From Verrucomicrobiia bacterium (GTDB lineage: Bacteria; Zixibacteria; MSB-5A5; DSPP01), in the NCBI GenBank assembly GCA_035574275.1, contig DATLYY010000064.1, forward strand, positions 70,516 through 134,515: a stretch of 64,000 bases of DNA, in the 5' to 3' direction. Under the pieces are notes generated by a model. It made no database searches. It was given only the letters and a program-made list of their open reading frames with translations, and was not told the DNA's origin. The first letter of the stretch is position 1, and each line of letters opens with the position of its first letter. Below are positions 43,789-51,268 of the stretch, piece by piece. The translations under genes and the position numbers were made by a program.

Positions 43789-46700
43789 ATGCTGGACGCC
43801 ATAATCAAATCGTCCCTTAAAAACCGACTTTTGGTTCTCTTTGCAGCCGCCGGTTTGCTTTTGGCCGGGTTTTTCATTGTGCTCGAAATGCCAGTGGACG
43901 TTTTCCCCGACCTCACCGCCCCCACCGTCACCATTCTCACCGAAGCGCACGGCATGGCCCCAGAGGAAGTGGAAGCGCTGGTTACGTTTCCCATTGAGGC
44001 CTCGGTAAACGGCGCCACCGGCGTCCGCCGGGTGCGCTCCTCCACCGCAATGGGCATCTCAATAGTGTGGGTGGAGTTTGATTGGGGTACCGATATTTTC
44101 ACCGCCCGCCAGATTGTGAGCGAAAAGCTCCAACTGGTCGCCGCCCAATTGCCGAACGACATATCGCCGCCGGTTCTGGCGCCCATTTCCTCCATTATGG
44201 GAGAGATTATGCTCGTGAGCATCTCCAGCGAACAACATTCGGAATTGGAGGTGCGTTCAGCGGCCGACTGGATTATCCGAAAACGTCTTTTGGCCATTCC
44301 CGGTGTCTCACAGGTTGTACCAATTGGAGGGGGGCGCAAACAATATCAGGTTCTGGTTGACCCGGACAAACTTTTGGCCTACGGGGTCACCCTGCAGGAG
44401 GTCACCGCGGCCTTGGAAAAATCTAACCAGAACTTCTCCGGCGGCGTTTTTATGGAGAAGGGACAGGAGTACGTCATCCGAGGCATCGGGCGGGTTTTCT
44501 CGCCGGACGATATCGGCGGCGCGGTGATAGCCGTGAAAAACCGCGTGCCGATTCTGGTTCGAAACGTGGCGGAAGTCAAAGTCGGGCCGGCCGTCAAAAT
44601 CGGCGATGCCTCGGTCAACGCCCGTCCGGCGGTGGTCATTTCCATTCAAAAACAGCCGGCCGCCAACACGCTGGAGCTTACCCGGAGAATCGAGAAAACG
44701 CTGGCGGAAATTCAGGCCACTTTACCGCACGGTATGGTCATTAATACCCACATTTTTCGGCAAAGCGACTTCATACAGGCCGCCGTAAAAAACGTTTCCG
44801 TTGCCCTCCGGGATGGAGCCATTCTGGTTGTTCTTATACTCGCCCTCTTCTTGGCCAATTTCCGCACCACCTTCATCTCGCTGACCGCCATGCCGCTCTC
44901 CTTGATATTTGCGGTTTTTGTGATGAAACTTTTGGACATCACTATCAACACGATGACCTTGGGAGGAATGGCGATTGCCGTGGGGGCCATCGTGGACGAT
45001 GCCATCATTGACGTGGAAAATGTCTTCCGCCGTTTGAAAGAGAATGCCGCCCGCCCGGAAGGGGAAAGAAAACCGCTTATGCTCGTCATCTTTGAGGCCT
45101 CCAAGGAAATCCGCGCCTCCATCGTCATCGCCACGTTAATCATTATGGTCGTTTTTATCCCCCTCTTTTTCTTAAGCGGAGTGGAAGGGCGGCTTTTGCG
45201 CCCTTTGGGGATTGCCTACCTCACCGCCATAGCGGCTTCCTTGGTGGTCGCCTTAACCGTCACACCGGCTCTTTGTTCCTATCTTTTGACCGAAAAGACC
45301 TTTGGCCGGGCACCAAAAGACGGCTTTGTTCTGCGGTATCTCAAGCAACTTTACGGAGGAACGCTCGACTTTGTGTTGCGAAAACCAAAGGTCGTTTTGG
45401 GTGGAGCGGCACTGGCACTGACCGGTTCGCTTGTCTTTCTCCCGTTTTTGGGACGGGCTTTCCTGCCGGAGTTCAACGAAGGGGCATTTGTAATCAGCGT
45501 GGTAACTCTCCCGGGTACATCGTTGGCGGAATCCAATAGAATCGGCAACTTGGCGGAAGGCATCCTGCTTACCCATCCCGCCATTCAATCCACCGCCCGG
45601 CGCACCGGCCGGGCGGAGCTGGATGAACACGCCCAAGGGGCGAATGTCTCGGAAATAGAAGCCCGTTTTGAGTTAAAAGGCCGGACAAGAGAAAAGCTGT
45701 CGGAAGAGCTGCGCCGGGCCTTGAGCGTTCTTCCCGGCACCCACATCACCATCGGCCAGCCCTTGGGGCACCGCATCGACCATATGCTCTCCGGGACGCG
45801 GGCCAACATCGCGGTGAAAATCTTCGGCCCGGATCTGCACCGGCTGCGCTTTCTGGGGGAGCAGGTCCGCCGGGAAATGGAGCAGGTTTCCGGCGCGGCC
45901 GACTTGGCCGTGGAGCAGCAGACCGACGTTCCGCAAATTCGCTTGAAGGTTAATCGACCGGCCATGGCCCGCTACGGAATGAGTGTGGCGGATTTGGCCG
46001 AGGCGGTGGACGTGGCCTTCAACGGCCACGTGGTTTCACAGGTTCTGGAAGGGCAGCAAGTGTTTGATTTGCTGGTGCGGTTCGACGAAAACAGCCGGGG
46101 AAGTTTGGATAAAATCCGCCAGGCCCGGTTCTCCACTCCGACCGGCGTCAATGTGCCGATTACCGAGTTGGCGGCCATCACTTCGGAAAAGGGGCCGAAC
46201 ACGGTGAGTCGGGAAAACGTGCAGCGTAAAATTGTGGTTCAGGCCAACGTCTCCGGACGCGACCTGCGCGGGGTGGTGGATGACATTCGTGTCCGGATTG
46301 GCAAAAACGTCCGTTTGCCGGAAGGATACTTCGTCGAATACGGTGGCCAGTTCGAAAGCGAGCGGGAGGCCACGCGCATCATCACCTTGCTTTCTCTGGC
46401 GGCCATACTCATCATCGGCCTGCTCTTATACATAGAGTTCAATTCCTTCTGGACGCCGCTTTTAATTATGGTCAATCTTCCGCTGGCTTTGATTGGGGGA
46501 ATTGTAGCCGTCTTTCTAAGCGGCGGGATAATCAGTGTCGCTTCCCTCATAGGATTCATTACCCTTTTTGGGATTGCCACCCGCAACGGCATCCTTATGG
46601 TTTCCCATTATTATCATCTTTTGGCGGAAGGAAAATCGCTGGAGGAAACCATCCGCCAGGGATCGATGGAGCGCCTAAGCCCGGTTTTGATGACCGCCCT

Positions 46701-46884
46701 GGCCGCCGGTCTGGCCTTGATACCGTTGGCGTTGGCGGGGGATAAACCGGGAAACGAAATTCAAGCCCCGCTGGCGGTCGTCGTTTTGGGCGGTCTTTTA
46801 AGCTCCACCACCTTGAATCAAATTGTAATTCCGGCTTTGTTTTATAAGTACGGTCGTCTTGATCGATTGTCTTCTTCCGCTTAA
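43789..46884 (+). CDS. CzcA/CusA-type RND efflux pump
   Basis: 1031 residues, normal for heavy-metal RND pumps. TM1 is near residue 10-30 with DVFPDLTAPTVTILTEAHG after it; a second half starts near residue 520. TM4 carries GAIVDDAIIDVENV (about 398-411), with acidic residues for proton relay; this is neither the DFG-x3-DGA pattern of Zn/Co/Cd pumps nor the usual CusA form, so the metal is uncertain. Periplasmic porter domains and the late MGIATRNGIL-type helix (GIATRNGILMVSHYYHL) are present. Follows the adaptor by 21 bp. Confidence 0.9.
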   Translation: MLDAIIKSSLKNRLLVLFAAAGLLLAGFFIVLEMPVDVFPDLTAPTVTILTEAHGMAPEEVEALVTFPIEASVNGATGVRRVRSSTAMGISIVWVEFDWGTDIFTARQIVSEKLQLVAAQLPNDISPPVLAPISSIMGEIMLVSISSEQHSELEVRSAADWIIRKRLLAIPGVSQVVPIGGGRKQYQVLVDPDKLLAYGVTLQEVTAALEKSNQNFSGGVFMEKGQEYVIRGIGRVFSPDDIGGAVIAVKNRVPILVRNVAEVKVGPAVKIGDASVNARPAVVISIQKQPAANTLELTRRIEKTLAEIQATLPHGMVINTHIFRQSDFIQAAVKNVSVALRDGAILVVLILALFLANFRTTFISLTAMPLSLIFAVFVMKLLDITINTMTLGGMAIAVGAIVDDAIIDVENVFRRLKENAARPEGERKPLMLVIFEASKEIRASIVIATLIIMVVFIPLFFLSGVEGRLLRPLGIAYLTAIAASLVVALTVTPALCSYLLTEKTFGRAPKDGFVLRYLKQLYGGTLDFVLRKPKVVLGGAALALTGSLVFLPFLGRAFLPEFNEGAFVISVVTLPGTSLAESNRIGNLAEGILLTHPAIQSTARRTGRAELDEHAQGANVSEIEARFELKGRTREKLSEELRRALSVLPGTHITIGQPLGHRIDHMLSGTRANIAVKIFGPDLHRLRFLGEQVRREMEQVSGAADLAVEQQTDVPQIRLKVNRPAMARYGMSVADLAEAVDVAFNGHVVSQVLEGQQVFDLLVRFDENSRGSLDKIRQARFSTPTGVNVPITELAAITSEKGPNTVSRENVQRKIVVQANVSGRDLRGVVDDIRVRIGKNVRLPEGYFVEYGGQFESEREATRIITLLSLAAILIIGLLLYIEFNSFWTPLLIMVNLPLALIGGIVAVFLSGGIISVASLIGFITLFGIATRNGILMVSHYYHLLAEGKSLEETIRQGSMERLSPVLMTALAAGLALIPLALAGDKPGNEIQAPLAVVVLGGLLSSTTLNQIVIPALFYKYGRLDRLSSSA

Positions 46885-46922
46885 CTTTGCTTTAAGGGTT
46901 GCATCCGCTTTATATTCACGGG

Positions 46923-47390
46923 GTGAAGGAGAAAGTCGAAACCAAGGCGGTCGCCACCAACCGCAAGGCGTTCCATCTGTATCATATTGAAGACAAACTG
47001 GAGGTCGGGATGGTTCTGGGCGGCACGGAGGTAAAATCCCTGCGGGCGGGGAAGGCGAACATGTCGGACGCCTACGCTATGATTGAGGAGGGGGAGCTCT
47101 GGCTTTATAATTTGCACATCTCCCCCTATGAGGCGGGTAACCGGGCCAATCCGGACCCGGTCCGCAAGCGGAAACTTCTGGCCCACAAGCGGGAAATTCA
47201 AAAACTTTTTGCCAAGGCCGCCCAAAAGGGATATACGCTCGTTCCCCTGCGCATCTATTTCTCCGAGGGACGGGCCAAGCTGGAGCTGGGGGTGGGGGTG
47301 GGAAAGAAACTTTTCGACCGCCGGGAAGCTATAAAAGAAAGGGATTTGCGCCGAGAAGAAGAAAGGGAGAGAAGAGGTAGAAGAGCATGA
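46923..47390 (+). CDS. smpB: SsrA-binding protein
   Basis: 155 residues from GTG at 46923; the alternative TTG at 46899 adds residues not typical of the family. SmpB binds tmRNA in trans-translation. The landmarks are NRKAFHLYHIED, GTEVKSLRAGKANMSDAYA and DPVRKRKLLAHKREI, followed by GYTLVPLRIYF and the basic tail KERDLRREEERERRG that enters the mRNA channel. No tmRNA gene is visible in the window. The stop overlaps the amidase start (ATGA). Confidence 0.95.
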   Translation: MKEKVETKAVATNRKAFHLYHIEDKLEVGMVLGGTEVKSLRAGKANMSDAYAMIEEGELWLYNLHISPYEAGNRANPDPVRKRKLLAHKREIQKLFAKAAQKGYTLVPLRIYFSEGRAKLELGVGVGKKLFDRREAIKERDLRREEERERRGRRA

Positions 47391-48874
47391 AAAAAGTTGC
47401 CCTATTGGCATTTGTGACCCTTTTCGCCGGCGGGGCTGTCTTGGCTGGCGAAGTCGAGTTTCAAAGGGGAGACCAGCGGGCCAAAATCCAGTCCGTCCGG
47501 CAGGGAGAGATGGACTATCTTTTGCTGAACGACCTTGCCTCTGCTTTGGGGGGGCAGACCAGCTTCGACCCGCCAAGCCAGAAGGCGACCTTCACGCTCG
47601 GCGGCCACACTCTCGAAATCACCGTTTTCTCCCCCTTCGTGGTGCTGGACAAAGTCACCTACAACCTGTCGTTTCCCCCCGTATTCGACCAGGGAACTTT
47701 CTGGCTGCCGGCGGTCACAACCATCCCGGTTTTGGAAAAAATGTGCGGCGGGCGGCTTTACTATTCCGAAAATGACAAGCTGCTGCGGCTGGAGGAGGCC
47801 GCCTCCAACATTCTGGATGTTTACGTCTCCCGCAAGCAGAACGGCACCCTTCTGGAAATCGTGACCGCCGAGGGGATGCAGGCCGAGACCTATCTTTCCT
47901 ACCCCTGGCTCAACGTCACCATCTTCGGCGGGCGGCTCGTTCCCTCTGATTTCGACGGCCGGAAATTTCCCCCTTTGATTGCGGAAGTGCGTGCCTACCA
48001 GTTTGACAACTCGGCCCAGCTCGCTTTCCGGCTGGCCCGCGCCATCGGCAACTACCGCCAAACGCTGGCCACCGACCCCTTCCGGGTGCAGGTGGCGATG
48101 GAGGACACGGCCCAGATCGCCGAAACCTACATTCCTCCCACTCCACCGCCCAAGCCGAAACAACAAGCCCTGGCGCCGGTCATTAAAAAAATCGTGGTGG
48201 ACGCCGGGCACGGGGGGGAGGATTTCGGCGCGATCGGCAAAAAGAAGACCAAGGAGAAGGATGTCTGTCTGGCAATTGCCCACAAACTGAAAAATATCCT
48301 GTTGGACGACGGCCGCTTTGAAGTGATCATGACCCGCGTGGACGATACCTTCATCCCGCTCGGTGACAGGACCAAAATCGCCAACGACGCCGGGGCGGAT
48401 TTGTTCATCTCCATCCACGCCAACGCCAACCGGAAGCGCCACATCGCCGGCGTTACCACCTATTTTTTGGACGTGGCCCGCAACGACGAGGCCCGCGCCC
48501 TCGCGGTGGCGGAAAACGCTTCCATTCGCTTCGAGCAGGAGGAGGAAGAGGACTTCGAGGCGATGGATGATTTGTCTTTTATCTTGCTGGACATGGTGCA
48601 GAACGAGCATCAAAAGGAATCGGAGGAACTTTCCAAGCTGATTCAACGGGAGCTGGCCGATTCCCTTTTCATTCCGGACCGCGGCGTTGACCAAGCCGGA
48701 TTCTTCGTTTTGAACCGGGCCTACATGCCCGCGGTTTTGGTGGAGACCGCCTTCATCTCCAACCCGGACGAGGAAAAACTGCTTCGCAAAAAGGAGTTTC
48801 AGGAAAAAATCGCCCGCGGCATTTACCGGGGGATACTGGCCTTCAAAGGAAAGGTCGAAAGACAGACGCCGTAA
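47387..48874 (+). CDS. N-acetylmuramoyl-L-alanine amidase with AMIN-type and copper-amine-oxidase-like N-terminal domains
   Basis: 495 residues; signal peptide about 1-20. The first part (about 25-125) resembles the copper-amine-oxidase-N fold found in cell-wall enzymes (DYLLLNDLASALGG). An AMIN-like domain (about 140-245) follows, then a Pro-rich linker and the Amidase_3 catalytic domain (about 265-490). The zinc ligands sit in VVDAGHGGEDFG (His), a Glu near KEKDVCLAIA and SIHANAN (His), with the catalytic Glu in VLVETAFISNPDEE. It cleaves peptide stems from glycan strands in the periplasm, as AmiC does in cell separation. Confidence 0.92.
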   Translation: MKKVALLAFVTLFAGGAVLAGEVEFQRGDQRAKIQSVRQGEMDYLLLNDLASALGGQTSFDPPSQKATFTLGGHTLEITVFSPFVVLDKVTYNLSFPPVFDQGTFWLPAVTTIPVLEKMCGGRLYYSENDKLLRLEEAASNILDVYVSRKQNGTLLEIVTAEGMQAETYLSYPWLNVTIFGGRLVPSDFDGRKFPPLIAEVRAYQFDNSAQLAFRLARAIGNYRQTLATDPFRVQVAMEDTAQIAETYIPPTPPPKPKQQALAPVIKKIVVDAGHGGEDFGAIGKKKTKEKDVCLAIAHKLKNILLDDGRFEVIMTRVDDTFIPLGDRTKIANDAGADLFISIHANANRKRHIAGVTTYFLDVARNDEARALAVAENASIRFEQEEEEDFEAMDDLSFILLDMVQNEHQKESEELSKLIQRELADSLFIPDRGVDQAGFFVLNRAYMPAVLVETAFISNPDEEKLLRKKEFQEKIARGIYRGILAFKGKVERQTP

Positions 48875-48878
48875 AAAA

Positions 48879-48905
48879 CAGAGATTGGAGATTGGAAATT
48901 AGATT
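48879..48905. repeat. GATTGGA-type short repeat tract
   Basis: In the 97-bp gap between the amidase and murI lies an array of near-repeats (AGAGATTGGAGATTGGAAATTAG; units AGATTGG, AGATTGG, AAATTAG). It resembles the arrays flanking the four-helix-bundle gene at 50685 and may be what remains after such an insertion. Confidence 0.35.
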
Positions 48906-48971
48906 CCTACAACCGCGCGCCTGCCAAAAGGAGGGTGGTTTTTTTGCGACATTGCAGAGGAAAGGTTTGTA

Positions 48972-49811
48972 ATGACAGAAAAAAGTAAACCAATTGGCGT
49001 CTTTGACTCCGGCATTGGCGGACTTACGGTCACCGCCGAACTGTTCCGGCAACTGCCGGAGGAAAAAATCATCTACTTCGGCGACACCGGCCGTTATCCC
49101 TACGGCGTGCGCAGCCAGCCGGTCATCCAGCGCTTTTCCCGGCAGGCGGTCCGCTTCCTTCTGGAAAAGGAAGCCAAGTTGGTTGTCGTGGCCTGCAACA
49201 CCGCCACGGCAATGGCCTTGGAAGTTTTGCAGTCGGAATTCTCCGTCCCCATCATCGGGGTGGTGGAACCGGGCTCCCGCGCCGCTGTGGCCGCCTCCAA
49301 AAACCGCAAAGTCGGCGTCATCGGCACCTTGGGAACCATCCGCTCCGGCTCCTACGAACGGACGATAAAGCGGGCGGCCCCGGATATTCACATCTTTTCC
49401 CTCCCCTGCCCGCTTTTTGTGCCGCTGGCGGAGGAGGGGTTTGCCGACCATCGGGCCACGCTGCTTATCGCCGAGGATTATCTTGCCGCTTTCAAAAAAC
49501 AGGGGGTGGATACGCTTGTTCTGGGCTGCACGCATTATCCGCTTTTGAAAAAGGTAATTGGCCAGGTGATGGGGCCCTCCGTCCGCCTGGTCGATTCCGC
49601 CGAGGAAACGGCGCGGGAAGTGAAGCAAGCGCTTGCCCGTTTGAATCTGTTGCGCCCGGACGGCCACCCGCAGCCGGAATACTACGTCTCCGACACGCCG
49701 GACAAATTCGTGGAAGTAAGCCAGCGCTTTTTGGGGGACAAAATCAGCCGGGCGGAGCTTGTCGACATTGAAAGGTACTCCGGCCAGCCGAAAACGGCGG
49801 TGATTGTATGA
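48972..49811 (+). CDS. murI: Glutamate racemase
   Basis: 279 residues. It makes D-glutamate for peptidoglycan. Landmarks are GVFDSGIGGLTV, the first catalytic Cys in VVACNTATAMAL, IGVVEPGSRAA and the second catalytic Cys in LVLGCTHYPLL. Full length. Its last four bases overlap rdgB (ATGA). GAGGAAAGG lies upstream as ribosome-binding site. Confidence 0.97.
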   Translation: MTEKSKPIGVFDSGIGGLTVTAELFRQLPEEKIIYFGDTGRYPYGVRSQPVIQRFSRQAVRFLLEKEAKLVVVACNTATAMALEVLQSEFSVPIIGVVEPGSRAAVAASKNRKVGVIGTLGTIRSGSYERTIKRAAPDIHIFSLPCPLFVPLAEEGFADHRATLLIAEDYLAAFKKQGVDTLVLGCTHYPLLKKVIGQVMGPSVRLVDSAEETAREVKQALARLNLLRPDGHPQPEYYVSDTPDKFVEVSQRFLGDKISRAELVDIERYSGQPKTAVIV

Positions 49812-50425
49812 AGAAACTGTTTCTGGCCACCGGCAACGAGGACAAAATGAAAGAGATTTCCGCTCTTCTTTTGGACCTGCCCATCGAGTTGAAAACCTTC
49901 CGGGATTTTCCAGAACTGCCGGAAGTAGAGGAGACCGGCGCCACGCTCCGGGAAAACGCCTTCTTGAAGGCCCGCGCCTATTACTTGGCCACCGGGCTGC
50001 CGACCTTGGCGGACGACACAGGGCTGGAAATTGACGCCTTGGGGGGGGAGCCGGGGGTGTATTCCTCCCGCTTTGCCGGGCCGGAGGCGAGCTACGCCGA
50101 AAACGTGGCCAAAGTTTTGAGTTTTATGCAGGGAATCCGGGCCAAGGAGCGGAAGGCCCGCTTTCGGGCGGTCATCGCCATGGTTTTTTCCCCGACCGAC
50201 GAGCGGTTTGTAGAGGGGCGGCTGGAGGGCTCCATCACCGTGGTTCCCATCGGCGCCGGCGGCTTTGGCTACGACCCGATTTTCTATGTGCCGGAGCTGG
50301 AAAGAACCTTGGCGGAGCTTTCGTTGGAGCAGAAGAACCGCATTTCCCACCGGGCCCGGGCTTTGGAAAAAGCCAAGCCGATTTTGGCCGAGTGGGCCAG
50401 AGATCCCGTACAAAACCCAGCGTAA
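49808..50425 (+). CDS. rdgB: Non-canonical purine NTP pyrophosphatase (RdgB/HAM1)
   Basis: 205 residues. It hydrolyses dITP, ITP and XTP to the monophosphates and keeps them out of DNA. Landmarks: LFLATGNEDKMKEISALL, VEETGATLRENAFLKARAY, LADDTGLEIDALGGEPGVYSSRFAG-type active site (seen as ADDTGLEID and PGVYSSRFAG), GFGYDPIFYVPE and LSLEQKNRISHRARAL. Full length, translationally coupled to murI. Confidence 0.97.
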   Translation: MKKLFLATGNEDKMKEISALLLDLPIELKTFRDFPELPEVEETGATLRENAFLKARAYYLATGLPTLADDTGLEIDALGGEPGVYSSRFAGPEASYAENVAKVLSFMQGIRAKERKARFRAVIAMVFSPTDERFVEGRLEGSITVVPIGAGGFGYDPIFYVPELERTLAELSLEQKNRISHRARALEKAKPILAEWARDPVQNPA

Positions 50426-50568
50426 CCCTTTCATCAATGGAAAGGCAATTCGGCTTGACTTCCCTTTTGCCTTCGGTTTCCTTTAATGGCACGGTTCGAC
50501 GCCGCGGCCGGTGTTTCCATTTATTTACCCCATCTGGTCCTCCGGCAGGCGGCGCCGGCCTAAAATTT

Positions 50569-50642
<74 letters not shown>

Positions 50643-50648
50643 ATTGAA

Positions 50649-51106
50649 GCAGGGATTAGGGATCAGGGATTAGAGAGTAGTGAAATGCCAAAGATAAATA
50701 CGTATAAAGACCTGTTGGTTTGGCAGATGTCGCACGAATTGGCCAAAGAAGTCTTGGATGCTTGCGAGAAACTGAATGGCAGCGTTACCGCCAAAGAAAT
50801 CGCCGGCCAAATGATTCGCTCATCCACATCCGTTCCCGCCAATATTGCGGAAGGGTTCGGTGGTCGAATTGGAAAAGAATATGTCAGTTTCCTGTTTCAG
50901 GCCCGGCGGTCTTTGACCGAAACGGATTACTGGATTTTGCTGGCTGCCGAACGGGGTTTGATTGACAAGAATAAAGCTGAGAAGTTGCAATCCGGTTATC
51001 TTGAACTGACCAAAATGCTGAACGCCATAATTCGTAAAATCGGAGAACGGGAAAGGAGGTAGTCGTTTTTCACTAATCCCTTATCCCCAATCCCTGATCC
51101 CTGTCT
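50649..51106 (+). mobile_element. Inverted-repeat-bounded four-helix-bundle cassette
   Basis: A left tract (50651-50684; GGGATTAGGGATCAGGGATTAG then AGTAGTGAAA) and a right tract (51070-51106; TTTCACTAATCCC...AATCCCTGATCCCTG) are imperfect inverted copies. They share, in opposite orientation, AGGGATCAGGGATT and TAGTGAAA. They bracket one gene for a four-helix-bundle protein, and the whole sits exactly between tRNA-Pro and tRNA-Arg. This looks like a small insertion unit; mobility is inferred, not shown. Left boundary is just past the tRNA-Pro 3' end. Confidence 0.5.
50685..51062 (+). CDS. Four-helix-bundle protein (23S rRNA intervening-sequence protein family)
   Basis: 125 residues from ATG at 50685 (MPKINTYKDLLVWQMSHELA). 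The family signature is clear: YKDLLVWQ, QMIRSSTSVPANIAEGFGG and a following ARRSLTETDYWI. Such proteins form pentameric four-helix bundles, were first seen in intervening sequences of 23S rRNA genes, and are scattered at non-rRNA sites in many genomes. Their function is unknown, with nucleic-acid binding suspected. Here it is flanked by inverted repeat tracts and lies between two tRNA genes. Confidence 0.92.
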   Translation: MPKINTYKDLLVWQMSHELAKEVLDACEKLNGSVTAKEIAGQMIRSSTSVPANIAEGFGGRIGKEYVSFLFQARRSLTETDYWILLAAERGLIDKNKAEKLQSGYLELTKMLNAIIRKIGERERR

Positions 51107-51113
51107 TAAAAAC

Positions 51114-51187
<74 letters not shown>

Positions 51188-51197
51188 AAAATTCAAA

Positions 51198-51230
51198 AGC
51201 CCCGTCCCTCCGGACGGGGCTTTCGTTTTT
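51198..51230. terminator. Bidirectional terminator after tRNA-Arg
   Basis: A strong stem AGCCCCGTCC/GGACGGGGCT (51198-51207 with 51212-51221, loop CTCC) followed by TTCGTTTTT on the + strand and TTTGAATTTTT on the - strand. It serves tRNA-Arg and the converging 54532-51269 gene. Confidence 0.8.
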
Positions 51231-51234
51231 CATA

Positions 51235-51256
51235 GGGGCGAGGCATGCCCCGCCCT
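51235..51256. repeat. Imperfect palindrome
   Basis: GGGGCGAGGCATGCCCCGCCCT, 11-bp arms with one mismatch and one G-T pair, in the 81-bp gap before the barrel-protein stop. It resembles a REP-like extragenic palindrome; no second full copy was found in this window. Confidence 0.4.
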
Positions 51257-51268
51257 TACCTATCTTTC

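Noticed and set aside
50433-50451. Terminator after rdgB (CCTTTC/GAAAGG)
   Set aside because: The stem is only 6 bp and no T-run follows.
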